Counted from the first letter of the stretch, positions 51,328 to 60,772 are shown. The stretch is DNA of 64,000 nt from Actinomadura macrotermitis (GCF_009604375.1 NZ_WEGH01000001.1:1860001-1924000); one strand, 5' to 3'. Made by a program: numbers and translations. The notes: generated from the letters alone by a model not told the origin.

Positions 51328-52383
51328 TCACGCCGCGGCGAAGTTGCTCTCGAGGATCGGGATGTAGTCGGCGTAGGACGGGATCCAGCAGCCGTAGCTG
51401 TGGTTGCCGTCGCAGGTCGTGCCCCAGTTCGCGCCGTTGCCGTAGGCGACGAACCGCTGGATGGGGATGCCCAGGTTGGTGAGGTAGTTCCGGACGTTGC
51501 CGGTCGCGGTGGCCGTCGCCATGTCGAGGCCCTGGTTGCCCGTGTAGAGCGCGATGCTGGTGTTCGCGAGCTTCTTCAGGTTGGCCGTGGAGGCGGGGTT
51601 GACCGCGTTCCAGATCTGGTCGCCCCAGAAGTAGGGCGTCCCGAAGATGGCGTCGCTGTCGACGGTGGGGCCGTAGTCGGCGCAGCCGGCGGCGCTGCCC
51701 GCGGCGCAGGGCCAGTTCGGCAGGTTCAGCTCGGTGGCCAGGACCGCGCCGCGCATGTCGGCGAGCCCGAAGTCGATCGCACCCGACATCGAGGCGACGT
51801 GGCCGAACAGCTCGGGGTAGGCCTCGGCGTAGTGCATGGCGCCGAAGCCGCCCATGGACAGGCCCGCGACGGCCCGGTGCTTGCGGTCGGTCAGCGTGCG
51901 CAGGTTGGCGTCGATGAAGGGGACGACCTGCTTGATGTGGAAGGACTCCCACTTCGCCGCGCCCAGCGCGGTGTTCTGCATCTTCCAGTCGGCGTACCAC
52001 CCCTTCTGGCCGCCGTCCGGGATCACGGTGATCATCTTGTTGGAGCGCAGCGCGGGGATCACCGCCGGGTCCGCCTGCTGGCTGGGCCCGCCGGTCAGGG
52101 AGTACAGCACCGGCCACCGCTTGGCGGGGTCGGCCGCGTAGCCCTCGGGCAGGAAGATCCGGATCCAGTGCTTGCCGGACAGGTTGGGGGTGGTCACGGT
52201 CAGCGTGAGGTCGGCCCCGTCGCCCTTGACGGGCTCGACCTGGGTCAGCCCGAAGCCGTCGGTGAAGGACGGTGCCGGGCCCGGCTCGGCGGCCTGCGCC
52301 GGCGCCGCGCCGAGCACGCTCACGGCCGTCGCCACCGCGGCGGCGCCCGCGCACACCCGGGCCCACATCTTGCTCGATCTCAC
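51328..52383 (-). CDS. Secreted esterase, antigen 85/esterase D-like
   Basis: This is a 351-residue protein starting at GTG 52383 behind AGAGGAACG. The signal peptide covers about 1-31 (LGAAPAQAAE). The fold is that of the esterase D/antigen 85 group: HWIRIFLPEGYAADPAKRWP, then VLYSLTGGPSQQ, nucleophile GLSMGGFGAMHYAE (S176), and a late His in DGNHSYGCW. In mycobacteria this family transfers mycolates, but this organism need not make mycolates, so a secreted carboxylesterase is as likely. It faces the hydrolase at 50226. Confidence 0.85.
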   Translation of the reverse strand: MRSSKMWARVCAGAAAVATAVSVLGAAPAQAAEPGPAPSFTDGFGLTQVEPVKGDGADLTLTVTTPNLSGKHWIRIFLPEGYAADPAKRWPVLYSLTGGPSQQADPAVIPALRSNKMITVIPDGGQKGWYADWKMQNTALGAAKWESFHIKQVVPFIDANLRTLTDRKHRAVAGLSMGGFGAMHYAEAYPELFGHVASMSGAIDFGLADMRGAVLATELNLPNWPCAAGSAAGCADYGPTVDSDAIFGTPYFWGDQIWNAVNPASTANLKKLANTSIALYTGNQGLDMATATATGNVRNYLTNLGIPIQRFVAYGNGANWGTTCDGNHSYGCWIPSYADYIPILESNFAAA

Positions 52384-52652
52384 TGAAGCGTTCCTCTTCC
52401 TTCGGGGGGTTCCGGCCTCGTCCCTGCCGGAATCCTCATAAGAACATGATCGACTGTTTGAGGCTAGGTGACGGATCCCACAGCGGCTCGCCGGCCGGGC
52501 CCGCCGACAAGGCCCGCCGACCTCGGCAAACGTTGATCAATATGGGCGCCCATTTCCTGTTAAGCGCCGTTTCGCTCGCGTCCGGCGCGGGGTACCAGCC
52601 CATCGCCACATCCGCGCGCGCCGCCCCACACGCCGATCCGCAGGAGACGACG

Positions 52653-53492
52653 ATGTCCCAGCCCGCCCAGCAGCAGACCCCGCCCGGCGTCACGAGCAAG
52701 ATGGACCCCAAGCCCGACCACGGCGAGGACAGCTACCGCGGCTGCGGCCGGCTGGACGGCAAGGCGGCGGTGATCACCGGGGCGGACAGCGGCATCGGGC
52801 GCGCGGTGGCGATCGCCTTCGCTCGCGAGGGCGCCGACGTCCTGGTCTCCTACCTCGACGAGCACGACGACGCCGCCGAGACCCGGCGCTGGGTCGAGGA
52901 GGCCGGCCGCACGTGCGTGCTGGTGCCGGGCGACCTGGCCGACCCGGCGCACTGCCGGGCGGTCATCGAGCGGGCCGTGCAGGAGTTCGGCCGGGTGGAC
53001 GTGCTGGTCAACAACGCCGCCTACCAGATGACGCGCGAGTCCATCGAGGACATCCCGGACCAGGAGTGGGACCACACGCTGGCGGTCAACATCAGCGCGT
53101 TCTTCCATCTGGCCAAGGCCGCCGTCCCGCACATGCGGCCCGGCTCGTCGATCATCGGGAGCACGTCGGTGAACTCCGACTCGCCGCCGCCGGCGCTGCT
53201 CCCCTACAACGTCACCAAGGCCGGCATCGCGAACATGGTCGGCTCGCTGTCCCAGATGCTGGCGTCCAAGGGCATCCGCGCCAACAGCGTCGCGCCCGGC
53301 CCGATCTGGACGCCGCTGATCCCCTCGACCATGCCCGAGGAGCAGGTGAAGAGCTTCGGCTCGCAGGTCCCGCTCGGGCGGGCGGGCCAGCCGGCCGAGC
53401 TGGCGCCGGTCTACGTGATGCTCGCCTCGGACGAGGCCAGCTACGTCTCCGGGGCCCGGATCGCGGTCACCGGCGGCCAGCCGATCCTGTGA
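52653..53492 (+). CDS. SDR family oxidoreductase (glucose/ribitol dehydrogenase type)
   Basis: This is a 279-residue protein starting at ATG 52653 behind AGGAGACG. An N-terminal extension (QQQTPPGVTSKMDPKPDHGE) precedes GKAAVITGADSGIGRAVAIA (cofactor site), NNAAYQM and YNVTKAGIANM (catalytic Tyr/Lys). This extended SDR group (YghA and general stress protein 39 relatives) reduces aldehydes or sugars under stress. It is first in a four-gene operon with sugar-isomerase-like genes. Confidence 0.9.
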   Translation: MSQPAQQQTPPGVTSKMDPKPDHGEDSYRGCGRLDGKAAVITGADSGIGRAVAIAFAREGADVLVSYLDEHDDAAETRRWVEEAGRTCVLVPGDLADPAHCRAVIERAVQEFGRVDVLVNNAAYQMTRESIEDIPDQEWDHTLAVNISAFFHLAKAAVPHMRPGSSIIGSTSVNSDSPPPALLPYNVTKAGIANMVGSLSQMLASKGIRANSVAPGPIWTPLIPSTMPEEQVKSFGSQVPLGRAGQPAELAPVYVMLASDEASYVSGARIAVTGGQPIL

Positions 53493-53500
53493 GCGGGGGA

Positions 53501-54586
53501 ATGGAACCGTATCCGCTGCGGCTCACCGCCACCGCCCGGCCGCTGGTGTTCGGCGGCCACGCCATCGCCCGCCGCCTCGGCAAGACCGGCGTCCCGGACT
53601 GGTGCGTCGCCGAGACGTGGGAGTGCAGCGACGTCGACGGCTCCAGCGGGACGGTGACCAACGGCCCGCTGGCCGGCCGGACGCTGCGCGAGGTCGTCGC
53701 CGACCACCCCGAGGAGCTGATGGGTCCGGGCTGGTCGGGGGACTTCTTCCCGGTGCTGACCAAGTTCATCGACGCCGCCGGCGCCCTGCCGGTGCACCTG
53801 CACGCCGACGACGAGGACGCCCGGCGGCTGGAAGGCCAGCGCAACGGCAAGACCGAGGCCTGGCACATCCTGGACGCCGCGCCCGGCGCCACCGCCCTCT
53901 GCGGCGTCAAGGAGGGCGTGTCGAAGGAGGAGCTGCGCGCGGCGCTGGAGAAGCAGGACTTCGACCGGGTGCTGCGCCGCCTGCCGGTGCGGGCCGGGCA
54001 GACGATCTACGTGCCCGGCGGCACCCCGCACAGCTTCGGCCCCGACACGCTGATCTACGAGATCGAGCAGACTTCCGACATCCAGCAGCACGCGATGCGC
54101 TGGCAGATGGAGGACGGCTCCCACGTCGGCGACGAGGAGTTCGCCGCCAACCTCGACATGTTCCTGAAAGAGGTGAAGACCGGGACGCGCCCCGACTTCG
54201 TCCCCGGCCTGCGGATACCCGTCGCGGACGGAGTGGACCGGACGTTCCTGTGCGCCGGCCCGTACTTCGCGCTGGAGCGCTGGAGCGCCGGGACGGCCGC
54301 ACCGCTGCGGCGCTCCTTCGCCACCGCGCAGATCCTGACCAACATCGGCGCGCCGGTGCGGGTGCGCGCCAAGGACTTCCGGGAGGAGCTCGGGCGGGCC
54401 GCGACGCTGCTGCTGCCCGCCGCCCTCGGCGAGGTCGAGATCGAGGGGCCGGCCGACGTCCTGTTCGGCTACCTGCCCGACCTGTGGCGCGACGTCGTCT
54501 CCCCGCTCGCGGAGGCCGGCTACGACGCGGGGGCCATCGCCTCCCTCGGCAGTGTCCGCGGCCCCGCCCACACGGACGGGAGCTGA
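53501..54586 (+). CDS. Class I mannose-6-phosphate isomerase-like protein
   Basis: This is a 361-residue cupin protein. ATG 53501 or GTG 53489 is the start; the latter would overlap the SDR stop as GTGA. Zinc-ligand regions of type I phosphomannose isomerase are present: LPVHLHADDEDA, TEAWHIL and GTPHSFGPDTLIYEIEQTSD. It probably interconverts a ketose- and aldose-phosphate, such as fructose-6-P and mannose-6-P. The start region (PLRLTATARPLVFGGHAIAR) lacks the usual kinase-type extension. It is co-transcribed with the neighbours on both sides. Confidence 0.85.
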   Translation: MEPYPLRLTATARPLVFGGHAIARRLGKTGVPDWCVAETWECSDVDGSSGTVTNGPLAGRTLREVVADHPEELMGPGWSGDFFPVLTKFIDAAGALPVHLHADDEDARRLEGQRNGKTEAWHILDAAPGATALCGVKEGVSKEELRAALEKQDFDRVLRRLPVRAGQTIYVPGGTPHSFGPDTLIYEIEQTSDIQQHAMRWQMEDGSHVGDEEFAANLDMFLKEVKTGTRPDFVPGLRIPVADGVDRTFLCAGPYFALERWSAGTAAPLRRSFATAQILTNIGAPVRVRAKDFREELGRAATLLLPAALGEVEIEGPADVLFGYLPDLWRDVVSPLAEAGYDAGAIASLGSVRGPAHTDGS

Positions 54587-54590
54587 TCCG

Positions 54591-55415
54591 ATGGGTCACG
54601 TCGAAGCCAGTGACGGCACCCGGCTGCACTACCGGGAGACCGGCTCGGGAACGCCGCTGGTCATGATCCACGGCTGGACGTTCAGCGGCCGGTTCTTCGA
54701 CCGCAACGCCGCCGCGCTCGCCGAGCACGCCCGGGTCGTCACCATCGACCTGCGCGGGCACGGCGACTCGGGCAAACCGCGCCACGGCTACCGCGTCTCC
54801 CGGCTGGCCAAGGATCTGTGGGACCTGATGGAGGCCCTGGACCTGCGCGACGCCACGCTGCTCGGCTGGTCGCTCGGCTGCCCGGTCGTGTGGAGCTACC
54901 TGGAGCTGTTCGGCGCCCACCGCACCGGCCGGGCGGTGTTCGTCGAGCAGACGCCCCGCCAGTACTACGCGGTGGACTGGAAGTACGCGCACGCGGCGTG
55001 CTTCGACGACGCCGCCCTGGCCGCGCTGCAGGTCCAGCAGAGCGCCGACCCGTACGGCCAGGACGAACAGCAGCTCCAGACGATCATGGACACCGAGCCG
55101 GACGAGGCGCGGAAGAAGCTGTTCCTGGCCGAGATGGCCAAGTGCCCGCCGCGGGTGCGCAACGCCGTCATGGCCGCGCACACCCGGGAGGACTGGCGGG
55201 ACGTGCTGCCCACCTTCGACCTGCCCGTCCTCGTCCTGGTCGCCCGCCAGGACCGGGTGTTCGACTGGCGCGGCCCGGCCTGGGCCGGCGAGCACGTCCC
55301 GGACGCCGAGACGGTGTTCTTCGAGAAGAGCGGCCACGCGCTCTTCCTGGACGAGCCCGAGAAGTTCGACCACGTCGTGGCCCGGTTCCATACCGAGAAG
55401 CGAGGCGAGGCATGA
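54591..55415 (+). CDS. Alpha/beta hydrolase
   Basis: This is a 274-residue protein starting at ATG 54591 with GGGAG upstream. The motifs are MIHGWTFSGRFF, LRGHGDSGKP, GWSLGCPV (nucleophile Ser with G-W-S-x-G), ARQDRVFDW and SGHALFLDEP (His). It is typical of esterase, haloperoxidase-like or lactonase members. In this operon a sugar lactone hydrolase is plausible but unproved. It overlaps the next gene as ATGA. Confidence 0.87.
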   Translation: MGHVEASDGTRLHYRETGSGTPLVMIHGWTFSGRFFDRNAAALAEHARVVTIDLRGHGDSGKPRHGYRVSRLAKDLWDLMEALDLRDATLLGWSLGCPVVWSYLELFGAHRTGRAVFVEQTPRQYYAVDWKYAHAACFDDAALAALQVQQSADPYGQDEQQLQTIMDTEPDEARKKLFLAEMAKCPPRVRNAVMAAHTREDWRDVLPTFDLPVLVLVARQDRVFDWRGPAWAGEHVPDAETVFFEKSGHALFLDEPEKFDHVVARFHTEKRGEA

Positions 55416-56269
55416 GCCGCCCGTCGGAACTGCCCTTCGCGTACGGGGTCAACCAGTACACCACCCTGCCGTGGTCCTTCGAGGAGGACGTCGAGCACTA
55501 CGCCGGAGCCGGCATCGGGGTCATCGAGGTCTGCCAGGACAAACTGCACCCGGACCGGGCGAAGGCCCAGCTGGACCTGATCGCCCAGGCCGGCCTGACG
55601 ATCCGCTCGGTGCAGCCGTCGGTGCGCGCGATGGTCCCGAGCGCCGGGCAGCCGGAGCCGAAGGGGCGCGAGGAACGGCTGGAGGCGTTCCGCCGCTGCG
55701 TCGAACTCGTCGCGCCCTACGCGCCCGGGGCGGTGTTCGTCACCAACACCGGCCCGGCCCCGAAGGGCGACATGGCCGAGGCGCTGCGGCAGACCGTCGT
55801 CGACCACCGCGAACTGTCCGCCGTGGCCGAGGCGCACGGGGTGCGCATCGCCCTCGAACCGCTGAACCCGGTCTCGCTGAACCAGGAGACCGCGATCTGG
55901 ACGCTGCGCCAGGGCCTGGACCTCGTCGCCGACATCGGCCGGGCCGACGTGGGGATCTGCGTCGACACCTGGAACCTGTGGCAGGACGACCGCCTGGTCG
56001 CCGGCCTCCAGGACGCCGGCGACCGCGTCTTCCTGCTGCAGGTCAGCGACTGGCGCACCCCGCGCTCGGGCGCCGACCGCCGCAGTGTCGGCACCGGCCC
56101 GATCCCGACCGGGCGGCTGCTGCACGCCGTGTACGACGCCGGCTACCGCGGCCCCTGCGTCCTGGAGATCTTCTCCAGCGGTGTGCCCGACTCCCTCTAC
56201 GACACCGACCTGGACCGGCTCATCCGCGACAACCGCACCGCCGTGGAGCAGGCCTGGGCGACCGGCTGA
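55412..56269 (+). CDS. Sugar phosphate isomerase/epimerase (TIM barrel, AP-endonuclease 2 type)
   Basis: This is a 285-residue protein starting at ATG 55412, overlapping the hydrolase stop. The xylose-isomerase-like TIM barrel is recognisable by IGVIEVCQDKLH, IALEPLNPVSL (metal Glu), ICVDTWNLW (metal Asp), FLLQVSDWR (His replaced by Ser in the usual HxxD/Q site) and CVLEIFS (Glu). It should isomerise or epimerise a sugar, inositol derivative or hydroxy-acid. It ends the operon started by the SDR. Confidence 0.85.
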   Translation: MSRPSELPFAYGVNQYTTLPWSFEEDVEHYAGAGIGVIEVCQDKLHPDRAKAQLDLIAQAGLTIRSVQPSVRAMVPSAGQPEPKGREERLEAFRRCVELVAPYAPGAVFVTNTGPAPKGDMAEALRQTVVDHRELSAVAEAHGVRIALEPLNPVSLNQETAIWTLRQGLDLVADIGRADVGICVDTWNLWQDDRLVAGLQDAGDRVFLLQVSDWRTPRSGADRRSVGTGPIPTGRLLHAVYDAGYRGPCVLEIFSSGVPDSLYDTDLDRLIRDNRTAVEQAWATG

Positions 56270-56271
56270 CC

Positions 56272-57213
56272 TCAGACCTCCAGCAGCGTCTTGCCGACGG
56301 TGCCGCGCGTTTCGATGGCCGCGTGCGCGTCGGCGGCCCGCTCCAGCGGGAACCGCTGGCCGATGACGGGACGGAGCCGTCCCGCCGCCGCCTCGGCCAG
56401 GACGTGCTCGGTGCCCTCCCGCATGAACCGCGGGGTGTACTGCGGCTGGACGAGCGACACGCCCCGCGCCTTCGCGTCCTCCTCCGGCACCCCGGCCGCC
56501 TCGCCGCTGGCCAGTCCGTAGCTGAGCATCCGGCCGCCTTCACCGAGCAGCCCGAACGCCTCCCGCCCGACCGCGCCGCCGACCCCGTCGAAGACGACGT
56601 CGACCGGCCCGGCGGCCTTGCTCCAGCCGGGCTCGCGGTAGTCGACGGCGGCGTCGGCGCCCAGCTCGCGGGCCAGCTCCAGCTTCCGTTCGCCGCCCGC
56701 CGCCGCGACGACGCTCGCGCCAGCCGCCTTGGCCAGCTGGACCAGCAGCGACCCGACCCCGCCGGCCGCCGCCTCCACCAGCACCCGCTCCCCCGCCCGG
56801 ACGCCTGCGGTACGGAGCAGCACGGCCGCCGTCCGCCCGTCGGCGAGCAGCGCGACGGCCACGTCCAGCTCCACCCCGCCGGGCACCTCGTAAAGTCCTT
56901 CGGCGGCCGCCACGGCCAGCTCGGCGTAACCCCCCGAACCGCCCACCGAGGTGATGACCCGCTTCCCGAGCCACGCCTGGTCGACGCCCGCCCCGACCGC
57001 CCGGACCACGCCCCCGACGCCGTTCCCGGGGATGGCCGGCGGCTCGAGCTTGAACATGTCCATCGTCCCGGCCCGGACCTGGGTCTCCACGAACGTGATG
57101 TTCGCGTAGGCGACCTGGATCAGGACCTGCCCGTCACCGGGGACGGGATCGGGCGCGTCCCCCGCGACCAGAACCTCCGGACCACCGAACTCCGTCAACC
57201 ACACAGCACGCAT
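56272..57213 (-). CDS. Quinone oxidoreductase-like zinc-free MDR protein
   Basis: This is a 313-residue medium-chain dehydrogenase/reductase starting at ATG 57213 behind GGGGGA. The N-terminal GroES-like domain and AAAGGVGSLLVQLAKAAGA (NADPH site) are clear, with VFDGVGGAVGREAF later. Zinc-binding cysteines are absent, as in quinone oxidoreductase (zeta-crystallin) members. It reduces quinones or enones with NADPH. It converges on the TIM-barrel gene with a two-base gap. Confidence 0.9.
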   Translation of the reverse strand: MRAVWLTEFGGPEVLVAGDAPDPVPGDGQVLIQVAYANITFVETQVRAGTMDMFKLEPPAIPGNGVGGVVRAVGAGVDQAWLGKRVITSVGGSGGYAELAVAAAEGLYEVPGGVELDVAVALLADGRTAAVLLRTAGVRAGERVLVEAAAGGVGSLLVQLAKAAGASVVAAAGGERKLELARELGADAAVDYREPGWSKAAGPVDVVFDGVGGAVGREAFGLLGEGGRMLSYGLASGEAAGVPEEDAKARGVSLVQPQYTPRFMREGTEHVLAEAAAGRLRPVIGQRFPLERAADAHAAIETRGTVGKTLLEV

Positions 57214-57276
57214 AACGTCCCCCGCTCTCTCGAACCTCGGTCTCCGGCAAGCCTGCAACCTCGACCAAGGAAGAGG

Positions 57277-58473
57277 TCAACTCCGGAGACAGGCGGGCCA
57301 GCCTCGCTCAAGGAGTTCGGTGATGACGTCCAGCGCATGGCGGGCGTCATCGGCCGCCGTCGCGAGATCGGGGATCTGCAGGACATAGCGGGCCAGCAGC
57401 CGGGCAGTGGTGTCGTCGGCGGGGAGCGCGGCCTCCTCGGTGATGGCGGTGGTGAGGGCGTCCTGGGCCGTGGTCCAGGAGCGGAGCGCATAGTCGCTCA
57501 GTTCCGGGGTGGCGCGGACGAGGTCGAGCACGCGCCGCTCGCCGGGCGTGGGGTCCTGCTTGAACGGGCCCCGCTCGGCCATGTGGTCGTGGATCGCCCG
57601 CAGGACGCTCTGACCTGCACGCCGGTGGTGGACGGCGCGCGCCAGCGCGGCGGCGTTGTCGGCCCGGTCGCCGGGAAAGACGAGACTGGCCTTGCCGTCG
57701 GGGAAGTAGGCGAACAGCGTCGCCGGCGAGGTGCCCGCCACGTCGGCGATCTGGCGGACCCCGACGTCGTCGTAGCCGTGTTCGGCGAACAGCTCCAGCG
57801 CGGCGCGGGTGATGGCCTGCCTGGTCTGGGCCTTCTTGCGCTCGCGCAGGCCCGGCGGGCGGGCCGGGGCCGACGGCGGCTCGGCCGGAGCGTGCGGCGG
57901 GATGTCCAGTTCGGGCGCGGGCCAGCCGCCGGCCAGCAGCGCGAAGGCGGCGTCGAGTTCGCCGCGGTGCCAGAACTGGGCCCGGTCCAGGACGAACCGG
58001 GCCAACGCGCGGGCGGCGATGCCGGCGCCGGGAGCGTCCGGCCCCGCCTGCTCGATCGCCTTGGCCAGCTCCCGCTCGTACCGCAGCCACATGCGGCGGG
58101 CGTGGTCGGCGAGCGCCGGGGTGCCGGTGACCAGGTCGCGGAACGCGGCCGTGCGCGGTTCCGCGTCCGCCGCGTCGGCGCGGTCCAGCTGCCAGGCCCG
58201 CAGGGCCTGCAGCACCGGCGTCCCCCGCGGGCGGTCGCGGACGGCCGCGACGAGACCGGCCCGGATGTCGCCCTCCAGGTCGAAGACCAGCGACTCCTTG
58301 GTCGGGAAGTGCTTGAACAGCCCGCTCATCGACACGTCGGCGGCCTCGGCGACGTCCTTGACCGTGACCTGGTCGAAGCCGCGCTCCAGGAACAGCTCCA
58401 GCGCGGCGTCGGCGATCGCCTGCCTGGTGCGGGCCTTCTTGCGCTCCCTGCGTCCCACCGCGACCTCGGCCAT
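57277..58473 (-). CDS. Tandem double TetR-family regulator
   Basis: This is a 398-residue protein with two complete TetR units. Each begins RERKKA-TRQAI, followed by AALELF. Unit 1 (about 8-195) has VKDVAEAADVSMSGLFKHF, and unit 2 (about 208-398) has VRQIADVAGTSPATLFAYF. An Ala/Pro linker (PAPELDIPPHAPAEPPSAPA) joins them. TetR proteins normally dimerise with one HTH per chain, so this protein may work as a pseudo-dimer or a higher multimer. It is divergent from a Tet(X)-like monooxygenase and probably controls it. The ligand is unknown. Confidence 0.9.
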   Translation of the reverse strand: MAEVAVGRRERKKARTRQAIADAALELFLERGFDQVTVKDVAEAADVSMSGLFKHFPTKESLVFDLEGDIRAGLVAAVRDRPRGTPVLQALRAWQLDRADAADAEPRTAAFRDLVTGTPALADHARRMWLRYERELAKAIEQAGPDAPGAGIAARALARFVLDRAQFWHRGELDAAFALLAGGWPAPELDIPPHAPAEPPSAPARPPGLRERKKAQTRQAITRAALELFAEHGYDDVGVRQIADVAGTSPATLFAYFPDGKASLVFPGDRADNAAALARAVHHRRAGQSVLRAIHDHMAERGPFKQDPTPGERRVLDLVRATPELSDYALRSWTTAQDALTTAITEEAALPADDTTARLLARYVLQIPDLATAADDARHALDVITELLERGWPACLRS

Positions 58474-58579
58474 GCCGCCAGTCTACCGACCCGGCCCGGA
58501 ACAACCACATCAGTAGAGTCGTTATAGTTTTCGAACAACCCCACCAATGCACTCGTTCCGCACTCACCGGGAGACCACC

Positions 58580-59716
58580 ATGACCACCGCCCACCACCCC
58601 ATCGCGATCATCGGCGCCGGCCTCGGCGGCCTGACCCTGGCGCGCGTCCTGCACACCCGCGGCATCCAGGCGACCGTGTTCGACCTGGAGGCCGGCCGGC
58701 ACGTCCGCACCCAGGGCGGCATGCTCGACATCCACCAGGACTCCGGGCAGGCCGCGCTGCACGCCGCCGGCCTGTACGAGCCGTTCCGCGAGCTCGTCCA
58801 TCCGGGCGGGGAGGCGCTGCGGCTGCTGGACCACAACGCCGTCGTCGCCCTGCAAGAGGACGACGACGGCACCGGCGACCGCCCCGAGGTGGACCGCGGG
58901 CAGCTGCGCGACCTGCTCCTGGACTCCCTCCCCGAAGGCACCGTCCGCTGGGGCGCCAAGGTCACCGGCGCCCGCCCGCTGGGCGAGGGCCGCCACGAGG
59001 TCGCCTTCGCGGGCGGCGGCACCATCACCACCGGCCTGCTGGTCGGCGCCGACGGCGCCTGGTCCAGGATCCGGCCGCTGCTCTCGCCCGCGCGCCCCGC
59101 CTACACCGGCATCTCCTTCGTCGAACTCGACCTGCTGGACGCCGCCGTCCGCCACCCCGGCAGCGCCGACCTGATCGGCGGCGGCTCCTTCTTCGCCCTG
59201 GACGGCCGGCGCGCGGTCCTCGCCCACCACGAGACCGACGGCAGCCTGCACGTCTACCTCGCCCGGCGCGCCGACGAGGACTGGCTGGACGGCATCGACT
59301 TCACCGACACGGCCGCCGCCAAGACCGCGCTCCTGGCGGAGTTCGCCGGCTGGGACGAGCGCTTCCACACCCTGATCGCCGACGCCGACGGCGCCCTGGT
59401 GCCGCGCCGCATCCACGCGCTGCCCGTCGGCCACCGCTGGGACCCCGTGCCGGGCGTGACCCTGCTCGGCGACGCCGCGCACCTGATGTCGCCCTTCGCC
59501 GGCGAGGGCGCCAACCTCGCCATGCTCGACGGCGCCGAGCTCGGCCAGGCCGTCGCCGGCCACCCCGGCGACACCGGCGCCGCCCTGGCCGCCTACGAGA
59601 AGGCGCTCTTCCCGCGCGGCGAGGCGTCGGCCGCCGAATCGGCCGCCTCCCTGGAGATGCTCTTCGGCCCCGACCCGGTCACCCGCCTGGCCGCCCAGTT
59701 CACCGCGTACCGGTAA
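58580..59716 (+). CDS. FAD-dependent monooxygenase, Tet(X)-like
   Basis: This is a 378-residue protein starting at ATG 58580 behind GGGAGA. The motifs are IIGAGLGGLTLARVL (FAD), VDRGQLRDLLL, GADGAWSRIR (DG motif) and GDAAHLMSPFAGEGANLAML (GD motif). The GD region closely follows the flavin hydroxylases that include Tet(X), which inactivates tetracyclines. Whether this protein acts on tetracyclines or an endogenous aromatic compound cannot be read here. It lies opposite a double-TetR gene and upstream of an FMN reductase. Confidence 0.88.
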   Translation: MTTAHHPIAIIGAGLGGLTLARVLHTRGIQATVFDLEAGRHVRTQGGMLDIHQDSGQAALHAAGLYEPFRELVHPGGEALRLLDHNAVVALQEDDDGTGDRPEVDRGQLRDLLLDSLPEGTVRWGAKVTGARPLGEGRHEVAFAGGGTITTGLLVGADGAWSRIRPLLSPARPAYTGISFVELDLLDAAVRHPGSADLIGGGSFFALDGRRAVLAHHETDGSLHVYLARRADEDWLDGIDFTDTAAAKTALLAEFAGWDERFHTLIADADGALVPRRIHALPVGHRWDPVPGVTLLGDAAHLMSPFAGEGANLAMLDGAELGQAVAGHPGDTGAALAAYEKALFPRGEASAAESAASLEMLFGPDPVTRLAAQFTAYR

Positions 59717-59733
59717 CCCTGAAAGGACCCTTC

Positions 59734-60351
59734 ATGATCACCATCGCCGTCGTCCTGGCCAGCACCCGCCCCGGCCGCCGCGGCCGGGCCGTCGCCGAGT
59801 GGGCCCTCGGGCACGCCGCCGCGCGCGCCGACGCCCGCTTCGAGCTCGTCGACCTCGCCGAGATCGACCTGCCGCCCCTGGACGAACCCCTGCCGCCCGC
59901 CACCGGCCGCTACACCCACGAGCACACCCGGTCATGGGCGCGGACCGTCGCCGCCTACGACGGATTCCTGTTCGTCACCCCCGAGTACAACCACTCCGCC
60001 CCCGGCACGCTCAAGAACGCCCTCGACCGGGTCCACGCCGAGTGGAACAACAAGGCGGCCGGCTTCGTCTCCTACGGCTTCGACGGCGGCGTCCGCGCCG
60101 TCGAAGCGCTCCGCCCCGTCCTGGGCGCCCTGCAGATCGCCGACGTCTCCGCCCAGGTCGCCCTCAGCCTCCACCACGACTTCACGGACTTCACCGACTT
60201 CACCCCCGCCGAGCACCAGACGGCGGCCCTGACCTCCACCCTGGACCAGCTCGTCGCCTGGTCCACCGCCCTGGCCACCCTGCGCCCCGCGGCCCGGCCC
60301 GCCACGGCGGACGGCGCCGCGCTTTCACCGGCCGCCCGGGAAGCGCCCTGA
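59734..60351 (+). CDS. NADPH-dependent FMN reductase
   Basis: This is a 205-residue flavodoxin-fold protein starting at ATG 59734 with AAAGGA upstream, 17 bases after the monooxygenase stop. The motifs ASTRPGRRGRAVAEWA (FMN phosphate), TPEYNHSAPGTLKNALD and SYGFDGGVRAVEALRPVLGA match the NADPH:FMN reductase family. It could reduce quinones or azo compounds. A repeated DFTDFTDFT stretch is present near residue 150. It likely works in the same response as the monooxygenase. Confidence 0.9.
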   Translation: MITIAVVLASTRPGRRGRAVAEWALGHAAARADARFELVDLAEIDLPPLDEPLPPATGRYTHEHTRSWARTVAAYDGFLFVTPEYNHSAPGTLKNALDRVHAEWNNKAAGFVSYGFDGGVRAVEALRPVLGALQIADVSAQVALSLHHDFTDFTDFTPAEHQTAALTSTLDQLVAWSTALATLRPAARPATADGAALSPAAREAP

Positions 60352-60360
60352 CCCTTCGCC

Positions 60361-60411
60361 CACGTCGGCCCCTGCGCACGGACGCCACGTCCACGCGCAG
60401 GGGCCGACGTG
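60361..60411 (+). terminator. 17-bp perfect hairpin terminator
   Basis: Arms at 60361-60377 and 60395-60411 are exact 17-bp complements around a 17-base loop, 10 bases after the FMN reductase stop. It should end the monooxygenase-reductase transcript. Confidence 0.8.
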
Positions 60412-60705
60412 CTGGGCCTGCGCCTCGTCCTGGACGGGGACCCGGCCTTCCCGGCCGGCAGATCCACGGTGCGGCCGTGCGCCGTCACCGGGCACACGCG
60501 AAAGCCGGCGACCGGGTCAACCCTTTGTAATAAAGGTCTCATCCGGCGCCGTTTCATGATCTTTTAGCCCCCGCATCCGATCTTGCACCCTCCGTGTCGA
60601 TCTTGTCGGCCGGCCGGATCGCCGCCGTCCGAATCCAAAGCGGCGGCCTCACTTCACCGGGCGAGCGCGTGTGAGACCCCGAGGATGGCGCACCGATGGG
60701 TCTTT

Positions 60706-60772
60706 TTGGAACATTCCAAGCCGCGCGCCGCCGGCCAGTAAGGCTTTTCCTTACCGGGGATGACAAAGTCAT
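60706..60772. promoter_or_regulatory. Cluster of three small palindromes
   Basis: Three inverted repeats lie within 67 bases. They are TTGGAA-CA-TTCCAA (60706-60719), GTAAGG-CTTTT-CCTTAC (60738-60754) and ATGAC-AAA-GTCAT (60760-60772). They are upstream of the oxidase cluster by about 350-420 bases and could be protein-binding sites. Confidence 0.35.

Noticed and set aside
51328..52383. True mycolyltransferase (antigen 85)
   Set aside because: The fold fits, but no mycolic acid genes or mycolate context are in the window; a general secreted esterase is safer.
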